64,000 bases of DNA from contig NZ_CP103371.1 of NCBI RefSeq assembly GCF_024802625.1, positions 992,001 through 1,056,000 on the forward strand, given 5' to 3'. The notes beneath the pieces are model-generated. The model did not search any database. It was not told the origin of the DNA and worked only from the letters and a program-made list of their open reading frames with translations. This document shows positions 9,812-19,724 of the stretch, one piece after another. Position 1 is the stretch's first letter. The number at the start of each line of letters is the position of its first letter. Position numbers and translations under genes: made by a program. This stretch comes from Massilia sp. H6 (GTDB lineage Bacteria > Pseudomonadota > Gammaproteobacteria > Burkholderiales > Burkholderiaceae_D).

Positions 9812-10831
9812 ATGCAGATTACCGCAATTGGCATCGACCTGGCAAAGAACGTGTTTCAGGTCCACGGCGTCGATAAGGCTGGTAAGCAATGCCTGCGCAA
9901 GCAGGTCAAGCGCGACCAGATGGCGAGCTTTTTCGCAAATCTGCAGCCCTGCCTGATCGGCATGGAAGCATGTGGCAGCGCGCACTTCTGGGCGCGTAAG
10001 CTCGAGGCGATGGGGCATACGGTCAAGCTGATGGCCCCGCAGTTCGTCAAGCCCTACGTCAAGACCAACAAGAACGACGCGGCAGATGCCGAGGCGATCT
10101 GCGAAGCGGTGCAGCGTTCGAACATGCGCTTCGTTCCCATTAAAGACGTCGAGCAGCAGGCGATCCTGGCTGTGCATCGGGCCCGGCAGGGTTTCGTCAA
10201 GGCGCGCACCGCGCAAGGCAACCAGATCCGCGGCATGCTGGCTGAGTTCGGACTGATTATTCCCAAGGGTCTGGGTTTTGTCCGCGAGCGAGTACCGCTC
10301 TTGCTTGATGAGGCCGGTGAAGAACTTCCTGGAGCGTTCAAGATTCTGATCATGCGACTGCTCGAACAGTTGAAAGAGCTGGACCGTCAGGTTAGCGAAC
10401 TGGAAGTGCAGATCCAGGCTTGGCATCGTTCCAACGCACTGTCGAAACGACTGGAAAAAATTCCAGGCATCGGGCCGATTACGGCCAGCGCACTCATCGC
10501 CTCGGTTGGGGACGCAAAGAACTTCAAGAACGGCCGGCAGCTGGCGGCGTGGCTCGGCCTGGTTCCCAAGCAGCATTCGACAGGAGGAAAGGCCAATCTG
10601 CTCGGCATCAGCAAGCGTGGCGACACCTACCTGCGAACGTTGCTGATCCATGGCGCCAGGGCCGTCATCCGCTATGCAGAAGGCAAGCCTAAGCAGGATT
10701 GGCTGCATCATCTGCTCGGACGGCGTAACAAGAACGTGGCCGCCGTCGCGTTGGCGAACAAGAACGCCAGGATTGCGTGGGCGCTTCTGGCGCGTGACGT
10801 CGAGTTCCGCGCCGATTTCGCTGTCGCGTAA
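9812..10831 (+). CDS. IS110/IS1111-type DEDD transposase
   Basis: A complete 339-residue transposase. The N-terminal RuvC-like domain shows the four acidic residues of the DEDD group: Asp9 (GIDLAKN), Glu52 (GMEACGSAHFWA), Asp89 and Asp92 (KTNKNDAADAEAI). The C-terminal Tnp_20 domain contains PGIGPITASALIASVGDA and WLGLVPKQHSTGGK, with the serine thought to take part in strand transfer. A ribosome binding site (GAGAGGGAG) precedes the ATG. Transposases of this family recombine through a Holliday-type intermediate and are guided by an RNA from the element's own noncoding end. No stop or frameshift is present, so the element may still be active. Confidence 0.95.
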   Translation: MQITAIGIDLAKNVFQVHGVDKAGKQCLRKQVKRDQMASFFANLQPCLIGMEACGSAHFWARKLEAMGHTVKLMAPQFVKPYVKTNKNDAADAEAICEAVQRSNMRFVPIKDVEQQAILAVHRARQGFVKARTAQGNQIRGMLAEFGLIIPKGLGFVRERVPLLLDEAGEELPGAFKILIMRLLEQLKELDRQVSELEVQIQAWHRSNALSKRLEKIPGIGPITASALIASVGDAKNFKNGRQLAAWLGLVPKQHSTGGKANLLGISKRGDTYLRTLLIHGARAVIRYAEGKPKQDWLHHLLGRRNKNVAAVALANKNARIAWALLARDVEFRADFAVA

Positions 10832-11109
10832 TCGGCGCGGTCAATGACCAGTCCCGGCAGGCAGAGAACGATTTCAGTACCCCAGCAGTAGATTCCACCG
10901 GTTGCACAGGCGATCAAGGAGTGATGGCAAACAGGTCAGACCGTGGTTGGCATAGCCCGCGACTCCCCAAGCACATCAGTGCGTTTACCCGATCGAGGCG
11001 CCGACCAGCTCATCCCATCAGGGACAGTGGCATCAGCCACAGCGAAAGTCCGAATGTACGGGTGCAATCTTTACCTCAACACCATCATGAAAAGAGAGCT
11101 TGGCAAAAC
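10832..11109 (+). ncRNA. Putative guide (bridge/seek) RNA region of the IS1111-type element
   Basis: The 278 bases between the transposase stop and the right inverted repeat hold no gene. In the IS1111 group the guide RNA is encoded in this right-end noncoding region, whereas IS110-group elements carry it at the left end. The nonamer ATGTACGGG at 11054-11062 is repeated exactly at 11120-11128, across the right boundary into the flanking intron, as would be expected of a target-binding loop. The RNA ends and fold were not determined. Confidence 0.35.
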
Positions 11110-11348
11110 GGGGGCGTCCATGTACGGGGAGATCTGCATGCGTGCCTTGTGCTACCGACATCGCGAGGTGTCGGGATGCGCATGCAGAAGTCAGCAGAGG
11201 GCATAGTAGGTGAGGACGAGGCGACCAGCCGGACGAGCCAAGCCGAAGGCCCGAACATTGAGCAACGCGACTAGGACATTCGACCTCGATGCAAATCGAC
11301 GACGCAACAAGGCGGGCAACCGCGCCAGGCACGGAAAGAGGCGACCGG

Positions 11349-12680
11349 ATGTCGTCGACGGCTGTGTCCGGAGCCGAGGTGGGCACGGCGGCGGATGGGC
11401 AAACGAAAGCGGAAGGACTGCGGCAGATGGACGCCGTAGTGGAACGTAACAACCTTTGGCAAGCGTATGAGCGGGTCATGCGGAACAAGGGCGCGGCGGG
11501 AGTCGATGGACTCACCGTGGCTGACTTCAAGGCATGGCTGCAACAGCACTGGCTAGCGGTCCGGGCAGCACTGCTGGCGGGCGGTTACATGCCACGAGCG
11601 GTACGCAAGGTGGAAATACCGACGCCGAACGGCGGGGTACGAACGCTGGGCATACCGACGGTGATAGATCGACTGATCCAGCAGGCGCTGCTGCAAGTCT
11701 TGCAACCGGAATTCGAATCTGGATTTTCCGAACACAGCTACGGGTTCCGTCCCGGCCGCAATGCATGGCAAGCGGTACAGCGGGCCCAAGGCTATATCCG
11801 GGAAGGCCGCCGTTGGGTGGTCGATCTGGATTTGGAGAAGTTCTTTGACCGTGTGAACCACGACATTCTGATGGCGCGCGTCGCACGCAAGGTCAAGGAC
11901 GAGCGGATCTTGAAACTGATCCGGCGTTACCTCGAAGCGGGCATGATGGCCGACGGGGTCGTCAGCATGAGGACGGAAGGCACGCCGCAAGGTGGCCCTT
12001 TATCTCCGCTGCTGTCGAACATCCTGCTGACCGATCTTGACCGTGAACTGGAACGCCGGGGACACCGGTTCTGCCGATACGCCGATGACTGCAATATCTA
12101 TGTCGGAAGCGAGCAGGCAGGACAACGTGCGATGGCGGCAATCACCGATTACCTGGAGAGCAAGCTCAGGCTTCGGGTCAATCGGGAGAAAAGCGCCGTG
12201 GCACGGCCTTGGCAGAGGAAGTTCCTCGGCTACAGCTTCACGTGGCACAAACAGGTGCGTCTGAAAGTCGCCGACAGCAGTATCCAGCGGCTGAGAGACA
12301 AGGTAAGGGAAATCGTCGTCGGGAATGCTTCGCGCAACCTCGGCGCCACGATCAACGAACTGAACCCGGTGCTGCGCGGCTGGATGTCGTACTTTCGGCT
12401 GACCGAGGTGAAAGGTGTGTTGCAGGACCTGGACGGGTGGATACGTCGCAAGCTGCGGTGCCTGCTATGGCGTCAATGGAAGCATCCTGCGACACGTAAC
12501 CGGAATCTGCAGCACCGAGGCCTGGATGCGCATCGGGCATGGAAATCGGCAAGCAATGGACGGGGCCCTTGGTGGAACGCCGGCGCAAGCCACATGAACA
12601 ATGCGTTTCCTAAACGCTTCTTCGACACACTAGGTTTGGTTTCGCTGCCGGATACCCGGCAGCGCTTCCAGTTTGTTTAA
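11349..12680 (+). CDS. ltrA: Group II intron reverse transcriptase/maturase (class C)
   Basis: This 443-residue protein folds and mobilises the intron RNA. It has the reverse transcriptase fingers and palm (NKGAAGVDGLT; SYGFRPGRNA; GTPQGGPLSPLLSNILL) with the catalytic RYADD motif, YADD at 244-247. A maturase/thumb domain follows, ending in the class C signature NGRGPWWNAGASHMN. No HNH endonuclease domain is present, as is normal for class C. The ATG at 11349 is chosen because GAAAGAGG precedes it by eight bases; an ATG at 11289 in the same frame lacks a site. The stop lies two bases before domain V, so the gene occupies domain IV. Confidence 0.95.
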   Translation: MSSTAVSGAEVGTAADGQTKAEGLRQMDAVVERNNLWQAYERVMRNKGAAGVDGLTVADFKAWLQQHWLAVRAALLAGGYMPRAVRKVEIPTPNGGVRTLGIPTVIDRLIQQALLQVLQPEFESGFSEHSYGFRPGRNAWQAVQRAQGYIREGRRWVVDLDLEKFFDRVNHDILMARVARKVKDERILKLIRRYLEAGMMADGVVSMRTEGTPQGGPLSPLLSNILLTDLDRELERRGHRFCRYADDCNIYVGSEQAGQRAMAAITDYLESKLRLRVNREKSAVARPWQRKFLGYSFTWHKQVRLKVADSSIQRLRDKVREIVVGNASRNLGATINELNPVLRGWMSYFRLTEVKGVLQDLDGWIRRKLRCLLWRQWKHPATRNRNLQHRGLDAHRAWKSASNGRGPWWNAGASHMNNAFPKRFFDTLGLVSLPDTRQRFQFV

Positions 12681-12681
12681 T

Positions 12682-12754
12682 GAACCGCCGTATGCGGAAC
12701 CGCACGTACGGTGGTGTGAGAGGGCGGCGAGGGTGACCTCGCCCCCTACTCGAT
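12682..12754 (+). ncRNA. Group II intron domains V and VI
   Basis: Domain V at 12682-12715 shows a long helix (ACCGCCGTA with TACGGTGGT), a two-base bulge and a distal helix (TGCGG with CCGCA), the catalytic hairpin of the ribozyme. Domain VI follows (GGCGAGG with CCTCGCC) and the intron ends CTCGAT. Both are intact, although the 5' domains are interrupted by the insertion sequence. Confidence 0.85.
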
Positions 12755-12952
12755 CAACATCCCCTCATTTTATGCACCATGCAAACAATGCATTCCCTAC
12801 AACGCCTTGCACTACCATTAAGCAATATTTTTCTTTTCAGTATCAGTTTCTCAAGTAATAATCAGACAAGCCCTTGAGGCTTGAAGTTTCGTCATGTGGT
12901 CGTGCCCGCACTCCGGGCATCACTCTACTAACAACTTATCCGTCTGAAACCC

Positions 12953-14659
12953 ATGAAGCTCTCTGACCTGAAAATCGCGACCCGGCTATACCTGGGCTAC
13001 GGCATCCTGATCGGCATCACCGGCATCGTCGTCGCGTTTGCCTATGCCAATTTCACCGCCCTGGCAGCCGCCAGCGACGCCAACGTACGCAGCTACCAGG
13101 CACTGGGCGAGGTCGATGCCGCCATGGCCGCCCTGATGGATATCGAGGCCGGCCAGCGGGCCTATGCCCTGAGCGGCCAGGAAGCCTCGCTCTTGCCTTA
13201 CACGGCCGGCAAGCAGGTCTTCGGGCAGCACCTTGACCAGGCCGCGGCACTGACTGCCGGCGACGAGACGCAGCAGGCGCGCCTGAAGGAGTTGGCGCAG
13301 CGCCAGCTTGCATGGCTCGCGCAGGCGGTCGACCCGATGATCGCACTGCGCCGCGGCGTGCTCGAGGCGGACCTGGCGCAGGTCGTCGCGGCCGAGCAGG
13401 AAGGCAAGGGCAAGTCCGGCATGGAGGCGATGCGCGCCTTGATCGAACAGGTCCGGGCAGGTGAAACCATGCGGGCAGCCCAGCTCTCGGCAGAGGTCGC
13501 TGCGCTGGAATCGGCCATACAGCGCACCCTGGTGGGCGGCGGCCTGATCGCCGCCGTGCTGGCCGTGTTCATGGCCTATCAGCTCGGCCGCAACATCAGT
13601 ATTCCGCTGCGCCGCGCTGTCACGCTGGCCGAACAGGTGGCGCGCGGCGACCTGACCACCGAGGTCAAGGTGCGCACCAATGACGAGGCGGGCGAATTGA
13701 TGGCCGCGCTCAAGGCCATGAACGCCGCGCTGGTGGCGATCGTGTCGAAGGTGCGGGCCGGCACCGGGGCCATCGAAACCGCCGCGCGCGAGATTTCGAT
13801 CGGCAACCAGGATTTGTCGGCCCGCACCGAGCAGCAGGCCGGCTCGCTGGAGGAAACGGCATCGTCGATGGAAGAACTGACCTCGACCGTCAAGCAAAAT
13901 GCCGACAACGCGCGCCAGGCCAAGCAGCTGGCCGCCAGTGCCGCAGATACGGCCGCCCGCGGCGGTGAAGTGGTGGCCGAGGTGGTGGTGACGATGGGCT
14001 CGATTAACCAGGCCTCGCGCAAGATCGCCGACATCATCACGGTCATTGACGGCATCGCCTTCCAGACCAATATCCTGGCCCTGAACGCGGCGGTCGAGGC
14101 AGCGCGCGCCGGAGAGCAGGGGCGCGGCTTTGCGGTGGTGGCGGGCGAGGTGCGTAACCTGGCGCAGCGTTCGGCGGCGGCGGCCAAGGAGATCAAGGCA
14201 TTGATCGGCGACTCGGTGGCCCGCGTCGAAGCCGGCTCGCGCCTGGTGGACCAGGCCGGGCGCACGATGGACGATGTCGTGGCGAGCGTGCAGCGGGTGT
14301 CCGACATCATCGGCGAGATCGCGGCGGCCAGCCAGGAGCAGCGCCACGGCATCGAGCAGGTCAACCAGTCGATCGTGCAGATGGACGGGGTGACGCAGCA
14401 GAACGCGGCGCTGGTGGAACAAGCCGCCGCCGCCGCCGCCGCGATGCGCGAGCAGGCAGCCGGTCTGGCGCAACTGGTCGGGATCTTCCAGCTGGCGCAG
14501 GCCGCGCAGGCGCTGCCGCACGCACCCCAGGCGCCAGCCAGGATCGCAGGCAAGGCGCCGCACACATGGGCAGGGGAGCGTAGCGGCGCGGTGCCGCAGG
14601 ATGCCAAAGCGGGCGAAGCGGGCGAAGCGGCCGACGAAGCCGCGCGCATCGCAGCGTAA
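12953..14659 (+). CDS. Methyl-accepting chemotaxis protein
   Basis: A 568-residue transmembrane chemoreceptor. Membrane segments lie at about 12-32 and 193-212. Between them is a helical periplasmic sensor of the CHASE3/four-helix type ([16 protein letters not shown]). A HAMP domain follows (about 213-265), then the cytoplasmic signalling domain with the highly conserved tip [20 protein letters not shown] and [20 protein letters not shown]. It ends in an Ala/Pro-rich linker and a charged tail, without the NWETF-type CheR/CheB docking pentapeptide. The ligand cannot be read from the sequence. It stands alone, with no che genes in the window; the 198-base upstream region begins directly at the intron's 3' end. 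Confidence 0.95.
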   Translation: MKLSDLKIATRLYLGYGILIGITGIVVAFAYANFTALAAASDANVRSYQALGEVDAAMAALMDIEAGQRAYALSGQEASLLPYTAGKQVFGQHLDQAAALTAGDETQQARLKELAQRQLAWLAQAVDPMIALRRGVLEADLAQVVAAEQEGKGKSGMEAMRALIEQVRAGETMRAAQLSAEVAALESAIQRTLVGGGLIAAVLAVFMAYQLGRNISIPLRRAVTLAEQVARGDLTTEVKVRTNDEAGELMAALKAMNAALVAIVSKVRAGTGAIETAAREISIGNQDLSARTEQQAGSLEETASSMEELTSTVKQNADNARQAKQLAASAADTAARGGEVVAEVVVTMGSINQASRKIADIITVIDGIAFQTNILALNAAVEAARAGEQGRGFAVVAGEVRNLAQRSAAAAKEIKALIGDSVARVEAGSRLVDQAGRTMDDVVASVQRVSDIIGEIAAASQEQRHGIEQVNQSIVQMDGVTQQNAALVEQAAAAAAAMREQAAGLAQLVGIFQLAQAAQALPHAPQAPARIAGKAPHTWAGERSGAVPQDAKAGEAGEAADEAARIAA

Positions 14660-14670
14660 TGGCGTCCTCA

Positions 14671-14707
14671 TGAAAAAACCCCAAAAGTTGGTGTCCAACT
14701 TTTGGGG
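14671..14707 (-). terminator. Terminator for the minus-strand antitoxin-like gene
   Basis: AACCCCAAAAGTTGG and its complement form a perfect 15-bp stem with a three-base loop. On the minus strand the stem is followed by T residues, giving a good terminator for the gene ending at 14763. It lies 15 bases behind the chemoreceptor stop and may also end that transcript, though the T tract there is poor. Confidence 0.75.
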
Positions 14708-14762
14708 TTCAGTTCACGAACCACGGTTTTTTACGAGGCGCGCATGCCGCGCCGGCCGATGG

Positions 14763-14969
14763 TCAGTCTTGCCACTCCTGCAGCGCGCGGATCGCCGCTT
14801 CGCCATTGTGGATCGCCTTTACACGGCGCACTACTTCGTTGCGCCAGGCTTCGTCCGCATCCTCGTCGGGGCCGTCGATATCCTGGAGCAAAATGCGCAC
14901 CAGGGCGTGCTTTTCGTCTGCACTCAGCAGCTGGATCTGTTCAGCAATCTCGGCAACCAGGTTCGACAT
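14763..14969 (-). CDS. Orphan addiction-module component (RelB/ParD-like, CHP02574 type)
   Basis: The 68-residue acidic protein has the pattern of the putative addiction module component family. Its N-terminal helix contains LLSADEKHALVRILLQDID, followed by DEAWRNEVVRRV and an INGEA-like turn (AIHNGEAA). A strong ribosome binding site, AAGGAG, precedes the ATG. In intact modules a RelE-like toxin gene follows directly; here a terminator follows instead, so it is an orphan. It begins 42 bases after the ABC permease/peptidase gene on the same strand and may be co-transcribed with it. Confidence 0.65.
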   Translation of the reverse strand: MSNLVAEIAEQIQLLSADEKHALVRILLQDIDGPDEDADEAWRNEVVRRVKAIHNGEAAIRALQEWQD

Positions 14970-15011
14970 GATGCTCCTTCGAGTAATAGTTTCGAAATAA
15001 TAACGTGCAAG

Positions 15012-18000
15012 TTAAAGGTTGTCGACGTGAACCATGTTATCTGTTGGTTTTCTATCAATAAGCTTGTTGTCGGGGTCGATGCCGGCCCGTGCCGGACGCG
15101 CGCCCACTACCAGGGTGACGCTCTGGGCCGCCCGGTCGACCAGGCGCCGCTCGCGCGCCAGCGGGTTGCCGTGATGGTCGTCGACGCCGAACTCGATATA
15201 GTCTCGCAGTAGCGCCGGCTTCTCGTCGCCCAGCTCGCCCACGCGCACCTTGCCGGCATGGGCCTGGATCGTTACCTCGAACTTGCCGTCCGGGCGCTGG
15301 CGCGCGCTGGCGCTGTCGGCGCGGTTCTCGTACAGCACGATCGACTCGAACAGATCGTCGATCAGGTAAGCCTTGTCCGGCGGCGCCACCGCGCGCAGCG
15401 CGTCCACCAGCACCGTCACGCCGGGGTAAGGCGCGCCCCTGGAGCCGTGCGTCTCGAGCAGGGTGCGCAGCACGCCATTGACGGTGTCTTCGCCGAGCAA
15501 GTCCTGCAACAGGTAGAGCGCCAGGCTGCCCTTGCGGTAATGTATGTAATCCTGGTTCTCGTTCTGCGCCAGCGGCAGCTCCTTGCGCCGCTCCAGCGCG
15601 CGGCCCATCAGGTAGGCGTCGAGGTTGTGGCGCAAGAAGCGCCGCATCTTGTGCGCGCCGACGGCGCGCTGCATGACCATCAGCGCCGTGTATTCGGACA
15701 GGCTTTCCGACAAGGCGGTGGCGCCGCGCGTGTTGGCGCCCACCAGCTGGTGGCCCCACCACTGGTGCGCCGTTTCGTGCGCGCTGACATAAAACGGGTA
15801 ATCGATGTCCTTCGCCGAATCGCTGTCGATGCGCGCAATAAAGCCCGTGCTTTCCGAGAACGGGATGGTGCCCGGGAAGGCCTGCGCATGCTTGCTGTAG
15901 CGCGGGAATTCGACGATGCGCAGCTCGCGGAACTGGTAGGGGCCGAAGCGGCTCGAGGCGTAGTCCAGGCCGGCCTGGGCGCCGCGGATCATGCGCTCGA
16001 CGTTGTCGTCGTGGCCTGGATGGTGATACACGTCGATGGTCACGTCCTGCCAGCGGTCATGGCGCACTTCGTAGCGCGCAGACTGGATGGCATAGAAATT
16101 CAGGATCGGCTCGTCCATCCGGTAGTGGAAGTAGCGACGTCCCCCCGCCATCCATTCGCGCTCCAGCGTGCCCGGGGCGATTGCGATCTGGTCCGCGCTG
16201 GTACTGACCACGGCGTCGAAGCCGATCCAGTCGGCATCGACGGCCAAGCCGTTGTTGGCGCGCCCTTCAGGGTCGTCGCGCGCGGCCATCGGATTTTTTG
16301 GCGGCAGGCCGTGGCGCTTGCGGTCGCGCTCGTCGACCAGTTCCCGCGCCGGCTGGTAGCCGATGCGCGGCATGACATCGTTGGTGAAGAAACTGCCGTT
16401 GCCGACCACCGGCGTATCGCGGCCGATTCCAAGCAGGCCACCCGGCGCATAGCCAACGCCGAACCCGAGCGCCATGCGCGCGCCCGGTTGCAACGGTGTG
16501 GCCAGGCGGTAGCGGTAAAAACCACGTTCCGGGTCAGCCAAAATGGTCCGGGCCGGCTGCGAGAAGCGGGTAGCGAGCGCCGCCCCGCGCTGCTGGTACA
16601 GGATGATGTCGGACACCGGTACGCCGCTGCGGTTCTCGAGCTGGTAGACGCCCTGGACGGCCAGCGTGCGCTGCTCGGGATGGATGTTCACGGCGAGGCT
16701 GACATCGGCGATGCGCGGCTGCGGCAGTTTTGCATAGCGACGATAGCGTTGTTCGTACTCGGCGCGCGTCTTCTCGAGCTGCACGGTGCTCTGGTAGCCG
16801 CCGGCTGCCAGTTCCCAGGCGAGCAGGGCGCCGGTTGCGGCAAACACGGCCAAGCCCGCGCCGAAGCCCAGCAGCACCGCCGGGGACAGATTGCGGCGTG
16901 CCAGCTCCAGGCGCTCGCGCCAGCCGCTATCGACGCCGCGCGCCCACAGCACGCGCGCCGCCACCATCAGCATCAGTGCCAGGCCGCCCCAATACAGCTG
17001 GAACAGGTGCTCGCGCAACAGATAGTGGCCAAAGCCGTTCATCTCGGAATAGCGGAACGACGGCGTGTACCCGTACAGCAGCATCGGATGGTCCAGCCCA
17101 TAGCCCTGTGCGGTGCCGGCTATCAGGTACAGCGCGATCAGGATGACATAGGCCAGGTACTTGTTGTTGACGATAACCTGCATGGCAATCGCCGCCACCG
17201 CCAGCAGCGCGTACTGCGGCAGCAGCACCGTGAACAGGAAGCGCAGATAGAGGCCTGGCTCAAGCCCGAAATACCCCTTGGACAGCTGGATCAGCATGCC
17301 CACCACCATCGCCATTGACAGCAGCAACGCCTGCATGCCGACCAGCGCCAGCGTCTTGCCGGCCAGCGGCAGCCAGCTTGGCGCCGGCAGGGCGTCGAGC
17401 ATCTGGGCCATGCGGGCTTCGCGCTCGCGCCATACCAATTCGCCGGCGAACAGCGTGGTCACTACCAGGATGTACAGACCGAATACGTCGCGGATCAGTT
17501 CCAGCACCAGGTAGGTGACCGGCTCGGTGGTGGTGCCGTAGATGGCGCCGAGGTCGATGGCGCTGGCGGCCAGGATCAGGACGCCGGCCAGGGCCAGCGC
17601 CAGAAAATAGATGTTCTTAATGACCTCGCGCAGGTTGTACCAGCTCGACTTGCCAAGCAGGATCGCCAGGCTGCGGTGCGCGAAGTCCGGCGTTTCGCGG
17701 GTGTCGCCCGTCACCGGCGACCGCGGCACTGGAGGCGGATCGTCTGCCAGTGCCGCCCCCTTGCCATTGCGCGGGTCGATGCTGCCGGTGGTGTGGAAGC
17801 GCCAGTAGCCGAGCAGCAGCACGGTCAGGCCGAAGCCGACCCAGATCAGGCGGTTGACCAGGAACACGCCTTCGAGCAGCACCGGGCGGGTGTTGCGCTC
17901 GGCGATAGGCCAGTATTCGGTCAGGCGGATCAGCGCCGTGGTGCCGAACGGGTCGATCAGTGCGGCCAGGGTCTTGTAATCGAGATCGCGCGCCAGCGAG

Positions 18001-18608
18001 GGTGCGATGATGTAGCCGATCATCATGACGATGCTGGCCACGTACACCGGCAGCATGCGGCGCGACAGCGCAGCGAGCACGAAGAACAGGGCGCCGAAGA
18101 TGAAGGTGTTGGGCAGTAGTGTAAACAGATAGGGCAGCAGGAAGGTCGAGAGCGGGGCCGGGCCAACGCGGTCGGCTTCGATGCCGGGAATATAGCTGCC
18201 CAGCCAGGCGCCGAGCACAATGCTCGACAGGATCACCGCCAGCGTGGCAAAGGCGCCCAGGAAGCGGCCCAGCACGTAGTGGTGCTTGCGGATCGGCGCG
18301 CTGTAGAAAAAGTGGTGCATGTCGTACTCGAAGTCTTGCTGCACCGAGCGGCCCATCACGGCGGCCACCACCACTACCCCGAAGCAGCCCAGGAAGGAGG
18401 CGGTCAGCGCGACCTGGCGCGGCGCATTGATCAGGACCCGGCCGCCGAAGGTGACCACGGCATCGCGGAACACACCGCCCGCCGCCGCCATCCATAGCAG
18501 CGCCAGCGCCAGGAACATGCCGAAATAGACCCAGGTCGAGAGCAGTCGCAGGCGCTGCATCGCCTCGAAACGGGCGATGGCGAAGAGGGGAGCGATCGTG
18601 GGACGCAT
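15012..18608 (-). CDS. ABC-2 permease fused to an M1 family aminopeptidase domain
   Basis: A 1198-residue fusion. The N-terminal half has the membrane segments of an ABC-2 exporter permease in two blocks (about 20-265 and 335-590). The C-terminal half is a gluzincin domain with HETAH at 944-948 (zinc ligands His944 and His948, catalytic Glu945) and Glu968 in ALSESLSEY as the likely third ligand. That is 19 residues between His948 and Glu968, where classical M1 enzymes have 18. The start ATG at 18608 lies 17 bases behind the ABC ATPase stop; the frame continues upstream only as antisense-like Arg-rich sequence. Fusions of this kind are known in proteobacteria, but the substrate exported or cleaved is unknown. 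Confidence 0.9.
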   Translation of the reverse strand: MRPTIAPLFAIARFEAMQRLRLLSTWVYFGMFLALALLWMAAAGGVFRDAVVTFGGRVLINAPRQVALTASFLGCFGVVVVAAVMGRSVQQDFEYDMHHFFYSAPIRKHHYVLGRFLGAFATLAVILSSIVLGAWLGSYIPGIEADRVGPAPLSTFLLPYLFTLLPNTFIFGALFFVLAALSRRMLPVYVASIVMMIGYIIAPSLARDLDYKTLAALIDPFGTTALIRLTEYWPIAERNTRPVLLEGVFLVNRLIWVGFGLTVLLLGYWRFHTTGSIDPRNGKGAALADDPPPVPRSPVTGDTRETPDFAHRSLAILLGKSSWYNLREVIKNIYFLALALAGVLILAASAIDLGAIYGTTTEPVTYLVLELIRDVFGLYILVVTTLFAGELVWREREARMAQMLDALPAPSWLPLAGKTLALVGMQALLLSMAMVVGMLIQLSKGYFGLEPGLYLRFLFTVLLPQYALLAVAAIAMQVIVNNKYLAYVILIALYLIAGTAQGYGLDHPMLLYGYTPSFRYSEMNGFGHYLLREHLFQLYWGGLALMLMVAARVLWARGVDSGWRERLELARRNLSPAVLLGFGAGLAVFAATGALLAWELAAGGYQSTVQLEKTRAEYEQRYRRYAKLPQPRIADVSLAVNIHPEQRTLAVQGVYQLENRSGVPVSDIILYQQRGAALATRFSQPARTILADPERGFYRYRLATPLQPGARMALGFGVGYAPGGLLGIGRDTPVVGNGSFFTNDVMPRIGYQPARELVDERDRKRHGLPPKNPMAARDDPEGRANNGLAVDADWIGFDAVVSTSADQIAIAPGTLEREWMAGGRRYFHYRMDEPILNFYAIQSARYEVRHDRWQDVTIDVYHHPGHDDNVERMIRGAQAGLDYASSRFGPYQFRELRIVEFPRYSKHAQAFPGTIPFSESTGFIARIDSDSAKDIDYPFYVSAHETAHQWWGHQLVGANTRGATALSESLSEYTALMVMQRAVGAHKMRRFLRHNLDAYLMGRALERRKELPLAQNENQDYIHYRKGSLALYLLQDLLGEDTVNGVLRTLLETHGSRGAPYPGVTVLVDALRAVAPPDKAYLIDDLFESIVLYENRADSASARQRPDGKFEVTIQAHAGKVRVGELGDEKPALLRDYIEFGVDDHHGNPLARERRLVDRAAQSVTLVVGARPARAGIDPDNKLIDRKPTDNMVHVDNL

Positions 18609-18625
18609 CGTGCCGTTCGCGGTGC

Positions 18626-19519
18626 TCAGCAATCCACTGCGGCGGCGTTGAAGCGGCCGGCGATGGTGGCGAAGTACACATCGTCCAGGCTGGCGCGCGC
18701 CGGCTCGAAGCCGTCGCCCGGGTCGCCCTCGGCATATACGTGGATCAGGGTGCGGCCGGTGAGCAGGCGGGTCGAGATGACCTGGTGGCGTTTCTGGAAC
18801 AGCGGCAGTTCCTGCTTGGTGACGAAGCGCGCCCAGATATTGTCTTCGACCTCGTAGACCAGGTCTTGCGGGTCGCCGCACAGCAGCACCTGGCCCTTGT
18901 TGATGATCGCCATGTTGGCGCACAAATCGGCCACGTCCGACACGATGTGGGTCGACAGGATGACGGTCTTGTCTTCGCCGATCTCGGACAGCAGGTTGTG
19001 GAAGCGCACCCGTTCCTGCGGGTCCAGGCCCGCGGTTGGTTCATCGACGATGATCAGGCGCGGGTCGCCCAGCAGCGCCTGGGCGATGCCGAAGCGCTGG
19101 CGCATGCCGCCCGAATACGTGCCCATGCGCTGGTTGCGCACTTCCCAGAGATTGGTTTGCTGGAGCAGGCCGTCGACCACTTCGCGCCGCCGCCCCTTGT
19201 GCGACAGGCCCTTGAGCTGGGCGAAATGATCGAGCAGTTCGTAAGCGGTCACTTTCGGGTAGACGCCGAAATCCTGCGGCAAGTAGCCAAGCATGCGGCG
19301 CACTTCGTCCTTTTCGTCGAGGACATCGATGTCGTCCAGGAAGACCGAGCCGGCATCGCATTCCTGCAGCGTGGCCAGGATCCGCATCAGCGTCGATTTG
19401 CCGGCGCCGTTCGGGCCGAGCAGGCCGAACATCCCGGCAGGGATGGTCAGCGTGACACGGTCGAGCGCCACCACGCCATTGGCGTAGGTCTTCGACAGAT
19501 TGCGGATACGTAATTCCAT
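18626..19519 (-). CDS. ABC transporter ATP-binding protein
   Basis: The 297-residue ATPase powers the fused permease downstream, 17 bases away. It shows Walker A ([20 protein letters not shown]), a Q-loop ([10 protein letters not shown]), the signature ([11 protein letters not shown]), Walker B ([13 protein letters not shown]) and the switch His (ILSTHIVSD). The C-terminal extension after residue 215 resembles that of ABC-2 exporter ATPases. The start ATG at 19519 ([12 protein letters not shown]) fits the family; upstream codons in frame are not conserved-looking. The gene is divergent from 19725 with about 200 bases between them that must contain promoters; no convincing element was found there. 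Confidence 0.95.
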   Translation of the reverse strand: MELRIRNLSKTYANGVVALDRVTLTIPAGMFGLLGPNGAGKSTLMRILATLQECDAGSVFLDDIDVLDEKDEVRRMLGYLPQDFGVYPKVTAYELLDHFAQLKGLSHKGRRREVVDGLLQQTNLWEVRNQRMGTYSGGMRQRFGIAQALLGDPRLIIVDEPTAGLDPQERVRFHNLLSEIGEDKTVILSTHIVSDVADLCANMAIINKGQVLLCGDPQDLVYEVEDNIWARFVTKQELPLFQKRHQVISTRLLTGRTLIHVYAEGDPGDGFEPARASLDDVYFATIAGRFNAAAVDC

Positions 19520-19724
19520 GCCTGCTCCATGACGACGCGCGACGGCGTACGCGTAAACTTCCTTCAACACTTGCATTGTATTAAATTGTCTCGCCATATG
19601 TGCTGTCTCTGCGACGCACGGGCAATCCGACCGACTGGACTGCATAATCCAATGACAGACGCAGCACTAGTTCCTTTAAGAAAACATTGCTCGCATCCGC
19701 AGTGGAAATGTGGATAATGGAAGA

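Larger units (their letters stand above)
9732..11121 (+). mobile_element. IS110 family, IS1111-group insertion sequence
   Basis: A perfect 12-base inverted repeat, ATGGACGCCCCC at 9732-9743 and its complement at 11110-11121, brackets a DEDD transposase gene. The enclosed 1390 bases match the size of IS1111-group elements, whose short inverted repeats are subterminal, so the true ends may lie a few bases outside. No target duplication is evident, as expected for this family. It sits inside the 5' RNA domains of the group II intron. Confidence 0.8.
9461..12754 (+). mobile_element. Group IIC intron, split by an IS1111-type element
   Basis: The left end GTGCGCCC matches the GUGYG start of group II introns. 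The following bases to about 9731 (with GGAGGTGAAAGTCCTCTAC, the zeta-like hairpin region) are the 5' ribozyme domains. The intron resumes at about 11122, encodes a complete maturase at 11349-12680, and ends with domains V and VI at CTACTCGAT (12746-12754). Removing the nested insertion leaves an intron of about 1.9 kb, usual for class IIC. The position directly behind the topB terminator fits the known preference of this class for terminator hairpins. Exact ends are inferred from consensus, not from an empty site. Confidence 0.85.

Noticed and set aside
9461..12754. Retron, DGR or phage-defence reverse transcriptase
   Set aside because: The RT has the class C maturase end (NGRGPWWNAGASHMN) and is framed by group II intron ends and domain V, so it is a normal intron protein.
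15258..17318. 686-codon plus-strand frame opposite the ABC-peptidase gene
   Set aside because: Composition is Gln/Arg/Ala/Val-rich without domain features, and the opposite strand encodes a complete permease and zinc site.
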